This document shows positions 15,564-25,388 of a stretch of 64,000 nt of DNA, one piece after another. The first letter of the stretch is position 1. Every line of letters begins with the position of its first letter. The stretch comes from an uncultured Eubacteriales bacterium. GTDB taxonomy: Bacteria; Bacillota; Clostridia; Lachnospirales; Bianqueaceae. The notes below the pieces were generated by a model. It had not been told where the DNA came from and made no database searches. It was given only the letters and a program-made list of their open reading frames with translations. A program made the translations under genes and the position numbers. The stretch covers positions 1-64,000 of the forward strand of contig OMYN01000012.1 in the NCBI GenBank assembly GCA_900315265.1. The letters run 5' to 3'.

Positions 15564-17288
15564 ATGACAACAGCATCAAAAATCGGGCAGGAAGAAAAGA
15601 TTACAGCCCTGTACGCCCGCCTCAGTGACGACGATCCGGAGGAGGAAAAGAAGAAGGGCAAAAGCAAACCGGAAGACAAGGAGTCGAACTCCATCCAAAA
15701 TCAGCGCACCATCCTGTATGACTACGCCCGCCGGAACGGGCATCTCCACCCGAAATTTTTCTATGACGACGGCGTCAGCGGCACCACCTTTGAGCGCCCC
15801 GGCTTCAAGGAAATGGAGGAACTGGTAGAAGCGGGAAAGGTCTCCACGATCATCGTGAAGGACCTCTCCCGCTTCGGGCGAAACTATCTGGAGGTGGGCA
15901 ACTACCTGGAGGTGGTCTATCCCACCCTGGGTGTAAAGTTCATCGCTATCCAGGAAAACGTGGACACGCTGGCGGGCACCGGTACGGAGATGATGCCCTT
16001 CCACAATATCTTCAACGAGTGGTACGCCTCCCAGACCAGCAAGAAGATCAAGGCGGTATGGGCGATGAAAGCCGCCAATGGCAAGCGTATCAGCTCTGCC
16101 GTGCCCTATGGGTATGTAAAAGATCCCACGGATCACGACAAGTGGTATGTGGACGAGCCCGCTGCAGAGGTGGTGCGCAGGATATTTGCGCTCTGCATCG
16201 GCGGTCTCGGTCCCTTTCAGATCGCCAAACAGCTGGAGAGCGAGTGTATCCTGACCCCAACAGCGTATTACCGATCCATTGGTCGTCCCACCTCCAACAA
16301 GGCACCGACAGACCCGTACCACTGGTCCGACAGTTCTATCGAAAACATCCTGGCCAACCGACAGTACACGGGCTGTACGGTAAACTTCATGACCACCACG
16401 GTCAGCTACAGGGTCCACAAGACCGTCTACAAGCCGGAGGAGGACTGGCAGATCATTCCCAATACGCAGGAGGCCATCATCGACGAAAACACCTGGCTGA
16501 GGGTCCAGGAGCTGCGGCAGAACAAACGCCGTCCTACAGCCACGGGACGCAAGAGCCTGTTTTCCGGTCTGGTGTTTTGCCCGGACTGCGGCGCAAAGCT
16601 GCATTTCAGCACGGCAAAAAGCCTGGGACGCAATCAGGAGCACTTCCGCTGTGCCAACTACAAATCCGGCCGCGGAAACTGCAAGATCCACTATATCCGG
16701 AATGTGGTGCTGGAAAAAATTGTATTGGCAGCAATCAGTGAGCTGGCGGATTTTGTCCGATGCTACGAATCCGTTTTCCTGTTCCTCCTGGCAAAGAAGA
16801 ATGATTCGCTGCGACAGAAAAGTTTGCAGGAGACGAAGTCCAAGCTTGTGAGAAGCCAAAAACGTGTGGGTGAGATCGACCGGATCATATCTCGCCTGTA
16901 TGAGGACAACATCGTCGGCAAGCTGAGCGATGAGCGCTTTTCCAAGATGTCCGCCAACTACGAAACAGAGCAGAAGGAACTGGTGAGAACCATCTCCCTC
17001 TGTGAGCAGGAACTGCGGGAGGCAGACAAGGCACAGGTCGGCCTCCGTATGCTACTGAAGGGACTGCGGGAATTCACTGAGGTGCGTGAGCTGACGCCCA
17101 CCATCATAAACACGCTGATCCGACGAATCGAAGTCCACAACAACGACAAGTACGACGGACACTGCCATGTAAAAGTGGATATCTACTTTACAGCAGCTGG
17201 GATGATTACGCTTCCCACAGAAAAGGAACTGGAAAAGCTGATGGATGAGATTCGCCAGAACCCTCAGCAGTATCGCATAACAGCATAA
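15564..17288 (+). CDS. TnpX-like large serine recombinase
   Basis: A 574-residue site-specific recombinase. The resolvase catalytic domain (ITALYARLSDDDPEEE, catalytic Ser in SNSIQNQR, then VKDLSRFGRN and EMMPFHNIFNE) spans about 12-165. A recombinase domain and a zinc ribbon (CPDCGAKLHF, then CANYKSGRGNC) come next, followed by a coiled-coil and a DUF4368-type C-terminus. It should excise and integrate the element as a circle. The start at 15564 follows GGAAAGGAG by 8 bp; an earlier ATG at 15486 would add 26 unconserved residues. The frame is intact. Confidence 0.92.
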   Translation: MTTASKIGQEEKITALYARLSDDDPEEEKKKGKSKPEDKESNSIQNQRTILYDYARRNGHLHPKFFYDDGVSGTTFERPGFKEMEELVEAGKVSTIIVKDLSRFGRNYLEVGNYLEVVYPTLGVKFIAIQENVDTLAGTGTEMMPFHNIFNEWYASQTSKKIKAVWAMKAANGKRISSAVPYGYVKDPTDHDKWYVDEPAAEVVRRIFALCIGGLGPFQIAKQLESECILTPTAYYRSIGRPTSNKAPTDPYHWSDSSIENILANRQYTGCTVNFMTTTVSYRVHKTVYKPEEDWQIIPNTQEAIIDENTWLRVQELRQNKRRPTATGRKSLFSGLVFCPDCGAKLHFSTAKSLGRNQEHFRCANYKSGRGNCKIHYIRNVVLEKIVLAAISELADFVRCYESVFLFLLAKKNDSLRQKSLQETKSKLVRSQKRVGEIDRIISRLYEDNIVGKLSDERFSKMSANYETEQKELVRTISLCEQELREADKAQVGLRMLLKGLREFTEVRELTPTIINTLIRRIEVHNNDKYDGHCHVKVDIYFTAAGMITLPTEKELEKLMDEIRQNPQQYRITA

Positions 17289-17293
17289 AAACA

Positions 17294-17327
17294 GGAATGG
17301 TGCAGTCCTGAAAGACTACACCATTCC
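17294..17327 (+). terminator. Hairpin just past the recombinase stop
   Basis: GGAATGGTG (17294-17302) pairs with CACCATTCC (17319-17327), extended by AGTC/GACT across one mismatch. There is no T tract, so it may be a terminator or part of the element end. Confidence 0.5.
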
Positions 17328-17562
17328 ATACATGTGAAAATACTTCCTTATGAGCCCGCAGCATTAGGCTTCCGGCGTTTTTTTGATTTATGGGCTTCAC
17401 CTTGCATCCGCGCAGGCCCCGGGCATTGAATTTCGCGGATTTTCACGCGAAGGGGGGCGACGGTCATTTAGGTGCGACCCCGTCGAGATTTGACCCGCCC
17501 CTCCCGGTCGGATAGAAAAACGGCGTTCGATGTGGGCGTTTATGCGATCTCATCCAGATGCA
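17328..17562. other. Gene-free junction between the two mobile elements
   Basis: No gene is supported. Small inverted repeats are present (TTCGCG 17432-17437 with CGCGAA 17446-17451; a CGACGG/CCGTCG pair shortly after). The right end of the first element and the left end of the second should lie here, but no duplicated att core was found by eye. Confidence 0.4.
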
Positions 17563-18162
17563 TTACCAGATCCTGCTCAGATAATCGTGAACGACAGCCT
17601 TGTATGTTTCATCATACAAATCACCTTTTTGGCGGAGCGTATATACCTGAATGAATTTTCGCAGAAAATCGTTTACCGAATAATTGCCCGTACTATTTCC
17701 ACCCGCAAGGATATCGGCGAACTGTGATCCATCAACATCTTCTTCCCCCGGCAGCCAGTAGTCTCTAAAGAACAACGCAGGGTATTGCATTTCCTTGTTA
17801 TACGGATCAGAACTTTCATGTGGCAAAGGCTCTGGATACACCTGTTCTGTCATGTTGACTTCAGAGAAGGAAACCTTACCACTCTCGATCAGTGTAATTA
17901 ACAAGTCGACTATCTCCCTATTGTTAGCTGCCGAATATGTCGTTCGTTTTCCTACCAGATAATCAACGGAAACGTTGTAGAAATCAGATATTCGGCAAGC
18001 CTGCTCCAAGGTAAAACATTTCTTGTATTTGAGATTAAGCGCCTTACTGACATTGGGTTGTGACATACCAAGATAATCTGCAAGTTCCTCCTGTTTTGTG
18101 CCGTGTTCATCCATTAGTTTTTGAACATTCCTCTTAAGAATATCGATATCAAAATTTTGCAT
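17563..18162 (-). CDS. XRE-family helix-turn-helix repressor
   Basis: A 199-residue regulator. The N-terminal HTH_XRE domain (residues 5-70) includes KQEELADYLGMSQPNVSKAL as the recognition region and ISDFYNVSVDYLVG, a classic ending of phage-type repressors. The C-terminal part (about 110-199) is unrelated to known cleavage domains I can recognise. The start at 18162 follows GGAAAGG by 8 bp; a Met seven codons earlier has no such site. Transcribed away from the element's replication genes, it is the likely lysogeny-type repressor. Confidence 0.85.
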   Translation of the reverse strand: MQNFDIDILKRNVQKLMDEHGTKQEELADYLGMSQPNVSKALNLKYKKCFTLEQACRISDFYNVSVDYLVGKRTTYSAANNREIVDLLITLIESGKVSFSEVNMTEQVYPEPLPHESSDPYNKEMQYPALFFRDYWLPGEEDVDGSQFADILAGGNSTGNYSVNDFLRKFIQVYTLRQKGDLYDETYKAVVHDYLSRIW

Positions 18163-18310
18163 AAACAGTTTCCTTTCCAGCATATTTACAACAATAAAGA
18201 ATACTTATTCAACCTTTGAATATATCCTAACACACAATGTACCATATTACCAGCCTAAAAAAGCAGAAACACAGCTGTTTCTGTCGATGAAAGGCTTAAA
18301 ACAATACGAA

Positions 18311-18412
18311 GCCTGATTACGTATAAGGGCCGGGATACATAGCATACCAGATCGCCTTGGGACAGGTATGCGTGTACCCCAGGATAAATGCGCCCTTTTT
18401 GCGTAATCAGGC
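18311..18412. other. 102-nt long inverted repeat before the sigma-like gene
   Basis: Outer arms GCCTGATTACG (18311-18321) and CGTAATCAGGC (18402-18412) match exactly. Inside, AAGGGC/GCCCTT and a further stem of about 15 bp (GGGATACATAGCATACC with GGTATGCGTGTACCCC) continue the fold to a loop around AGATCGCCTTGGGACA. It could be a structured RNA, a single-strand or replication origin, or a packaging-type signal. It lies in the divergent control region of the element. Confidence 0.7.
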
Positions 18413-18470
18413 ATTTATTCTGCGGCCAGTGCGTTCCGGCTCTTTCCGTTTCGGGCGGAAAGGAACGCAC

Positions 18471-18860
18471 ATGTTTATCGAGTACGAACTGGCAGACGGC
18501 ACCATCGTCCTGGTGGAGGTCGATGAGGAGACCGCGGCATTCCTCCGGGAGAACGACCGGGAGACCCGGAACGCAGATCGGCGGGAACGTTACCACGCGC
18601 CGTATCATCTGGATGCTCTGGACTATGAAGGCGACGCCTATGCCTACCATGAGACACCGGAGCGGCTGTGCATCCGGAAGGAGGATAGGGAGCGGCTGCA
18701 GCAGGCCGTGGATTTGCTCACACCGACGCAGTGGCGCCGCATGGAGATGCTGATGGACGGCATGTCTATCCATCAGATCGCCGCTGAGGAGGAAGCGGAT
18801 TATGCCTCTGTTTACGAGTCCATTCAGGCCGCGAAGAAAAAAATCAAAAAAAGTTTGTAA
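18471..18860 (+). CDS. Small sigma-70 region 4-like protein
   Basis: A 129-residue protein. The C-terminal half (QAVDLLTPTQWRRMEMLMDG, then IHQIAAEEEADYASVYESIQ, then AAKKKIKKSL) has the helix-turn-helix of sigma factor region 4 and phage sigma-like activators. No region 2 is visible, so it would act as an activator or anti-repressor rather than a full sigma factor. GGAAAGG lies 7-8 bp before the ATG. It opens the plus-strand gene run of the element. Confidence 0.75.
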   Translation: MFIEYELADGTIVLVEVDEETAAFLRENDRETRNADRRERYHAPYHLDALDYEGDAYAYHETPERLCIRKEDRERLQQAVDLLTPTQWRRMEMLMDGMSIHQIAAEEEADYASVYESIQAAKKKIKKSL

Positions 18861-18961
18861 AACCACCCCATCAAAATGGCCCTTTTTTCTCCGTATGGTG
18901 AGGGAACCCCTCAGAAGGGAGATACGCAAATGCGAAACACAAATGAAAGGGGGCTGCCGCC

Positions 18962-19477
18962 ATAAAGCCCATCACCCTGTACACAGCCAACTGCCGCGGG
19001 GACAGGTTCAACGCGCAGTATCCGGTCGAGCGGATTATCACGAGCGCAGAGGATCTGGCCGAGGCCGCGCAGTACGATCAGGTCTTTGCCGAGTACAGAG
19101 GCAATCACCGTTCCATCGCGGATTTCATCCGTTCGGACTGTCTGCCGTTTGACTGCGACAATGATCATTCGGATGTGGAAACCGACTGGAAAACGGCGTC
19201 TGACGTAGAGGCCGCGTTCCCCGGCGTTCCGTTCTATCTGATCTACAGCCGGCACCACATGGAATGGAAAGGCAAGCACAGTCCGCGTCCGAGATTCCAT
19301 GTCATCTTCCCAATCGATCCGGTGACGGACGGCAGCGCATATCGTCGGCTGAAGGAATCGGTCATCTCGCTCTTTCCATACTTCGACACCGGCGCGAAGG
19401 ATGCCGCCAGATTCTTCTTCGGCGTGCGGAAGCCGGTCGTGGAACAGCACGGAGGTGAGACCGATGCAGCTGAATGA
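18962..19477 (+). CDS. Primase-like N-terminal protein with apparent ATA start
   Basis: The frame reads KPITLYTANCRGDRFNAQYP and runs to 19477 (171 residues), resembling the N-terminal primase part that precedes D5/VirE-type helicases (RSDCLPFDCDNDHSD, then SRHHMEWKGKHSPRPRFHVI). Relatives start M-K-P-I, but here the codon is ATA at 18962-18964, 8 bp after an AAAGGGGG ribosome-binding site. The next in-frame candidate, GTG at 19175, would delete conserved sequence. So either ATA is used at low efficiency or the start has been lost by a G-to-A change. It overlaps the helicase gene by 14 bp. Confidence 0.6.
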   Translation: MKPITLYTANCRGDRFNAQYPVERIITSAEDLAEAAQYDQVFAEYRGNHRSIADFIRSDCLPFDCDNDHSDVETDWKTASDVEAAFPGVPFYLIYSRHHMEWKGKHSPRPRFHVIFPIDPVTDGSAYRRLKESVISLFPYFDTGAKDAARFFFGVRKPVVEQHGGETDAAE

Positions 19478-21272
19478 ATTCATGGCACAGCAGGCCCCGG
19501 CGGAGCAGCAGACCGACGCCTTTGCCGAGATGTCGGCGGAGCGGATTCCGGAGGGGCAGCGCAATACGACAATGTCCCAGATCGCCGGGAAGCTGATCAA
19601 ACGCTACGGCAATACGGATGAGGCCAAGCGGATCTTCGTGGAAAAATCGAAGGCCTGTGATCCGCCGCTCAGCCATGACGAACTAAGATCCATCTGGCGG
19701 AGCGCCGTCCAGTTTGGCAAGAAGGTATCAGCCCAGCCAGACTACATCCCTCCGGAGCAGTTCAACGATCCCACACCGCGCAAGCCGGAGGATTACTCTG
19801 ACGTCGGACAGGCCTACGCCTTCGCAAAGCATTGCCGGAGCTACGTGCGGTATTCCCCGGCAACGGACTACATCGTTTATGACGGCACCTGCTGGCAGGA
19901 GTCCAAGCCAAGATCCCAGGCTGCGCTCCAGCAGTTCACTGACGCTCAGTTGCGCGAGGCAGAAAAGTATCTTGAATTCACGGAGGAGCGCATGGAAAGC
20001 ACCGGGGCCAACGCGGTCATTGCCGAGCATGGCAAAGCCGCTCTCGATTATATGACCGAGGAGCAGAAGACGGCGCTCTATGGTCACCAGGCAGCGATCT
20101 CCTATAAGAAGTTTGTTCTGCAGCGCCGGGATTCCAAGTACCTGACCGCCACGCTGAAGGAGGCGCGTCCTATGGTCGAGATCGATCAGAGCGAACTGGA
20201 CGCCAATCCGTTCCTGCTGAATACGCCGGACTACACCGTGGATCTGCAGAAGGGCATGGACGGCAAACAGCCCCACAGGGCAGAGGACTTCATTACGAAG
20301 TGCACTTCCGTTGTCCCCGGCGACCAGGGAGCGGCTCTGTGGGCAGAGGCACTGCACACATTCTTCTGCGGCGACACAGAGCTGCAGACCTATGTGCAGC
20401 AGATCGCCGGTCTGGCCGTGATCGGGCATGTATATGTCGAGGCACTGATCATTGCCCACGGTGACGGCAGAAACGGTAAATCTACGTTCTGGAATGTCCT
20501 CTCCCGTGTCCTGGGCAGCTACAGCGGCAACATCTCCGCCGACGCGCTGACGGTCGGATGCAAACGCAACGTCAAACCGGAACTGGCCGAGACGAAAGGC
20601 AAGCGCCTGCTGATCGCCGCCGAGCTGGAAGAAGGGATGCGTCTGAACACGTCCCTGGTCAAGCAGTTCTGCTCCACGGACGAGATCTTCGCCGAGAAGA
20701 AGTACAAGGATCCGTTCGCGTTCACGCCCAGTCACACGCTCGTGCTGTACACCAACCATCTGCCGAAGGTCGGCGCGAACGATCCCGGCACCTGGCGCAG
20801 ACTGATTGTCGTGCCGTTCAACGCCAGAATCGAAGGCAGCGGCGACATCAAAAACTACGCCGATTATCTGTACGACAACGCAGGCCCGGCAATCCTTGCC
20901 TGGATGATTGAAGGAGCGAAACAGGTGATTGACGCCGACTTTCACATCACGCAGCCGGAATGCGTCCGGGCGGCGACGGCGCTCTATCGTGAGAACAGCG
21001 ATTGGCTCGATCATTTTCTGACCGAATGCTGTGATGTTGGTGATACCTACCGTGAACGATCTGGGAATCTGTATACCGAGTATCGCAGCTTTTGCGCCAG
21101 AACCGGAGAGTATGCCAGATCGACCACAGACTTCTATGCCGCGATCGATCTTGCCGGTTTTGAAAGGAAGCATACGAAAAAAGGCCGGATAGTGCTTGGC
21201 CTGCAGCTCAAATCTGAGTTCGTTTCTGAAGCGGATGAAGATGGTCAGATCCCGTGGGGTGATGGTCAATGA
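19464..21272 (+). CDS. D5/P4-type primase-helicase
   Basis: A 602-residue phage/plasmid replication helicase. The N-terminal part contains a primase C-terminal-like segment (residues about 20-85, NTTMSQIAGKLIKRYGNTDE). The SF3-type helicase core has Walker A GDGRNGKSTFWN near 338-349, then LLIAAELEEG and LVLYTNHLPKV, followed by WRRLIVVPFNARI, the arginine-finger region. A winged-helix C-terminus follows. The start is preceded by GGAGGTGAG; earlier Mets lack a site. It replicates the element after excision, together with the preceding primase piece. Confidence 0.92.
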   Translation: MQLNEFMAQQAPAEQQTDAFAEMSAERIPEGQRNTTMSQIAGKLIKRYGNTDEAKRIFVEKSKACDPPLSHDELRSIWRSAVQFGKKVSAQPDYIPPEQFNDPTPRKPEDYSDVGQAYAFAKHCRSYVRYSPATDYIVYDGTCWQESKPRSQAALQQFTDAQLREAEKYLEFTEERMESTGANAVIAEHGKAALDYMTEEQKTALYGHQAAISYKKFVLQRRDSKYLTATLKEARPMVEIDQSELDANPFLLNTPDYTVDLQKGMDGKQPHRAEDFITKCTSVVPGDQGAALWAEALHTFFCGDTELQTYVQQIAGLAVIGHVYVEALIIAHGDGRNGKSTFWNVLSRVLGSYSGNISADALTVGCKRNVKPELAETKGKRLLIAAELEEGMRLNTSLVKQFCSTDEIFAEKKYKDPFAFTPSHTLVLYTNHLPKVGANDPGTWRRLIVVPFNARIEGSGDIKNYADYLYDNAGPAILAWMIEGAKQVIDADFHITQPECVRAATALYRENSDWLDHFLTECCDVGDTYRERSGNLYTEYRSFCARTGEYARSTTDFYAAIDLAGFERKHTKKGRIVLGLQLKSEFVSEADEDGQIPWGDGQ

Positions 21273-21397
21273 CAGTCTATATATAAAACTCAGTTTAGGG
21301 CATTTTTTCAGAAAATCTCTCTATAGAGGGTTTTATGAAATGACTGTAGCGACCGTCACCCACACCCCACACACAGACGAAGAAAGGAATGAAAATC

Positions 21398-21679
21398 ATG
21401 AGATTCAGACCCTATGGGATTGCCCGGAAAGACGGTAAAAGCCGTATGCCCGTGCATCCGCAGGATTACAGCGACGCCCGGTTCGAGGGTATTCGCTGCG
21501 GATATGACCGGCACAAGAATCCAGTCATCATCATGCGCAGCAGACAGAACGATCCGCTGCGATGGAAGGTCGTGTACGGCTTCAGCGCCGTATTCTTTGA
21601 TTCGTTCAAAGAGGCGCTCGACTTCTGCAACAGCCGGGAGATGAAGATGATTACGGAGGGGGCAGACGATTATGACTGA
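21398..21679 (+). CDS. Hypothetical phage-type small protein
   Basis: A 93-residue basic protein (MRFRPYGIARKDGKSRMPVH, then WKVVYGFSAVFFDSFKEALDF). Family not recognised. The start at 21398 has AAAGGA at 9-11 bp; the ATG at 21389 is too close to that site. It overlaps the next gene by 8 bp, so they are translated together. The 125 bp before it carry no gene, only a small dyad near 21316-21341. Confidence 0.65.
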   Translation: MRFRPYGIARKDGKSRMPVHPQDYSDARFEGIRCGYDRHKNPVIIMRSRQNDPLRWKVVYGFSAVFFDSFKEALDFCNSREMKMITEGADDYD

Positions 21680-21974
21680 GCTCCTCTATTACCCGGTTGT
21701 GGATATGAATACCGACGGCAGCGAGAAGCAAACCATGCTGCCGACCTCAAACGCGGCCTCCGTTCGCGAGCATCATCGTTTCTGGCTGGAAGAGGCCGTG
21801 CCGCATTACTTCCGGCTCTGCGCAGCCGAGGAGCATCCCGCGGAGGAGGTCTCCGGTTTCAAGATCCATTGCCCCTACTGCGGCGATGTACTCAAGCCCA
21901 TCTCGGCGCTGACCGGGAAAAAGCGCTTTTACCTTTACGCATGCAATCACTGTACGAATAGAAAGGAAGATTAA
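21672..21974 (+). CDS. Zinc-ribbon small protein
   Basis: A 100-residue protein with CPYCGDVL and CNHC pairs (residues about 67-95), forming a likely treble-clef or zinc ribbon. The N-terminal part is acidic. It is one of two consecutive zinc-ribbon genes that end 2 bp apart, suggesting a related pair. Role unknown; possibly transcription or DNA-binding control during element replication. Confidence 0.7.
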   Translation: MTELLYYPVVDMNTDGSEKQTMLPTSNAASVREHHRFWLEEAVPHYFRLCAAEEHPAEEVSGFKIHCPYCGDVLKPISALTGKKRFYLYACNHCTNRKED

Positions 21975-21976
21975 AA

Positions 21977-22282
21977 ATGGCAGCATATGGACTCACCATT
22001 CCCAAAACCGGAAGATACATTCATCCCTCTCATACCGGCAACACTGCGGAGTATGTCAAGGAGCATTATGAAATGAGCCTTGTTGATCACCTCGTGTCGA
22101 ACGGCAGCGGAAACTGCGTTCACCGTTACAGGCTCCACACCCGCGAGGCGACTCGATTTGAAGATACCCTGGAATATGACATTGCCTGCCCGCGTTGCAG
22201 CAGTATGCTTCGCATCTGCGGAAAGCCCCTGGACTATTACGACCACGGCCTGTACAAGTGCCCGGTCTGCGATAAGCGCTGA
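21977..22282 (+). CDS. Second zinc-ribbon small protein
   Basis: A 101-residue protein with CPRCSSMLRICG and CPVCDKR at the C-terminus (four cysteines). It begins 2 bp after the preceding gene and shares its plan of variable N-terminus plus C-terminal ribbon, without close identity. The capsid gene follows after 12 bp with a GAGGAGG site. Function unknown. Confidence 0.7.
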   Translation: MAAYGLTIPKTGRYIHPSHTGNTAEYVKEHYEMSLVDHLVSNGSGNCVHRYRLHTREATRFEDTLEYDIACPRCSSMLRICGKPLDYYDHGLYKCPVCDKR

Positions 22283-22294
22283 GGAGGTGCCGCT

Positions 22295-23227
22295 ATGAGC
22301 TACATCGAAACTATGATCGAATGCGGTCGGAAAGACTACGGCCGCAATTTCTGGAGCTACATGCGCGGAGATATGTCGGCATACACCAGGCTGATGGAAA
22401 ACAGCGCACCCGATACCGGCGCGTTCCATATGCCTACCGGCTCCGACAGTAAATACGACAAGGCTATTCTGCGCGAGAGCATTGCCCGACAGCTTAGCTC
22501 TGTGTTTTCCAGCTACGATAGCGCAGCTAAGATCTGGGCAGCTGATTCCGATGATCTGGCCGAGTTCATTCCGGAGTTCGGCGACATTGCGATTCGGGAT
22601 GCTGTGAACGATTTTCAGAAGCTGCCTGTTGAACGATACAAACTGGCCACGCTGCTTCGCCTGCCTTCGGAATTTGTCGCTGACGCAGCCTTCGACTTTG
22701 AAAGCTACCTGATCAGACGCCTTGCGAAGTGCTTCGGTCGGGCAGAGGACAAAGCGTTCATCACGGGCACCGGCACGGGTGAGCCGACTGGCCTGCTCCA
22801 CGATACGGATGGCGCGGAAACCGGCACGTCAGCCGCTCTGTCCTATGACAGCGTGATCGACCTGTATTTCTCCGTCAAACCGGAATACCGCAGAGGCGGC
22901 GCCTGGCTCATGAATGATGGAACCGCTCACGCACTGAAGAAGCTGAAGGATGACTCCGGCAATTATCTCTGGCGCGGCAGCGACGATACGATCATGGGCA
23001 AGCCTGTGGTGATTTCGGAATACATGCCGAGTGCGGAGTCCGGGGCCAAGCCGATCCTCTTCGGAGATTTCAGCTATTACTGGCTCATCAAGCGCAGCCC
23101 GGTCACGGTCAAGGTGATCAAGGAGCTGTTCGCCCTCAACGGGCAGACCGGCTATCTGGCGTTTGAGTTCCTGGACGGCAAGCTGATCCGCCGCGATGCC
23201 GTGAAGGCGCTGCAGATCGGCGCATAA
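22295..23227 (+). CDS. HK97-fold major capsid protein, compact form
   Basis: A 310-residue protein with typical HK97 gp5-family segments: VERYKLATLLRLPSEFVADA, FITGTGTGEPTGLL, AWLMNDGTAHALKKLKDDSG, MGKPVVISEYMP, ILFGDFSYYWLIKRSPVTVK. Only about 50 residues precede the core, so the roughly 100-residue scaffold (delta) domain and its protease site appear absent. No protease, portal, terminase or tail gene is nearby. It may build a satellite-specific shell, be packaged using helper-phage functions, interfere with a helper capsid, or serve as an encapsulin-like shell. The assignment to the fold is strong; the role is inference. Confidence 0.88.
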   Translation: MSYIETMIECGRKDYGRNFWSYMRGDMSAYTRLMENSAPDTGAFHMPTGSDSKYDKAILRESIARQLSSVFSSYDSAAKIWAADSDDLAEFIPEFGDIAIRDAVNDFQKLPVERYKLATLLRLPSEFVADAAFDFESYLIRRLAKCFGRAEDKAFITGTGTGEPTGLLHDTDGAETGTSAALSYDSVIDLYFSVKPEYRRGGAWLMNDGTAHALKKLKDDSGNYLWRGSDDTIMGKPVVISEYMPSAESGAKPILFGDFSYYWLIKRSPVTVKVIKELFALNGQTGYLAFEFLDGKLIRRDAVKALQIGA

Positions 23228-23248
23228 TCTGATTCCTATCTCTGAGGC

Positions 23249-23325
23249 CACAGGCGCATCCTCCTCGCCTGTGTGATGCTCAAGGGGCAGTCGGAGTCTT
23301 TTCCAGAACTTCTCTCCGGCTGCCC
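23249..23325 (+). terminator. Two hairpins after the capsid gene
   Basis: CACAGGC/GCCTGTG (23249-23273) and a perfect 12-bp stem with one G-U pair (23285-23296 with 23314-23325). There is no strong T tract. Probably transcript processing or termination. The rest up to 23440 holds no gene. Confidence 0.55.
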
Positions 23326-23448
23326 TGTTTGAAAAAGGGTTAATTACCCGTTTGAATTCGATTTTTTGCACACGAGACCCCGCGCCGTTGCCCGAAGGCC
23401 AGCGCCGTAGAGATTCAGAGCCCCCTACGGGGCAGAAGAGAGGTTGAA

Positions 23449-23598
23449 ATGGACGATAATAAAAGAAAGAAGCCGTCCCGGCATCGGAACGACACGATTA
23501 TCATTGTTGAATACGCATGGAGCGAATCTGCGCGGGAATCCGTGTACGACAAGGTCAAGCGCATGATCATGAACGAGCCTGTTGATGCACAGAAATGA
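23449..23598 (+). CDS. Small protein preceding the recombinase
   Basis: A 49-residue frame, starting MDDNKRKKPSRHRNDTIIIV and ending MNEPVDAQK, with AGAGAGG before the ATG. Basic N-terminus. It ends 90 bp before the recombinase. Small genes at this position are common beside large serine recombinases and may act in directionality, but this is a guess. Confidence 0.5.
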   Translation: MDDNKRKKPSRHRNDTIIIVEYAWSESARESVYDKVKRMIMNEPVDAQK

Positions 23599-25335
<1,737 letters not shown>

Positions 25336-25336
25336 T

Positions 25337-25362
25337 GGCATAGCCGCGATTACGACTATGCC
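25337..25362 (+). terminator. Hairpin at the element's right end
   Basis: GGCATAG (25337-25343) pairs with CTATGCC (25356-25362), starting immediately after the recombinase stop. It may end transcription or belong to the attachment site. Confidence 0.4.
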
Positions 25363-25388
25363 ACTATTCCAGGAATCATTTAATCCCT

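Larger units (their letters stand above)
11250..17330 (+). mobile_element. Tn4451-like mobilisable element (approximate ends)
   Basis: The gene set of TnpV-like, YdbC-like, MobC, ParB-like and TnpW-like proteins plus a DUF4368-type large serine recombinase is typical of clostridial integrative mobilisable elements. The recombinase is the last gene, as is usual near an attachment site. No relaxase or conjugation gene is present, so transfer would need help from another element. The ends are estimated from gene content, and no att repeats could be demonstrated. Confidence 0.6.

Noticed and set aside
15576-16859. A 427-codon minus-strand frame
   Set aside because: Antisense of the intact large serine recombinase.
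18802-19152. A 116-codon plus-strand frame starting MPLFTSPF
   Set aside because: Out of frame with the primase-like protein that continues conserved sequence in the same region; composition is Arg/His-rich as in shadow frames.
19728-21269. A 513-codon minus-strand frame
   Set aside because: Antisense to the D5 helicase gene, which has clear catalytic motifs; the antisense product has no recognisable domain.
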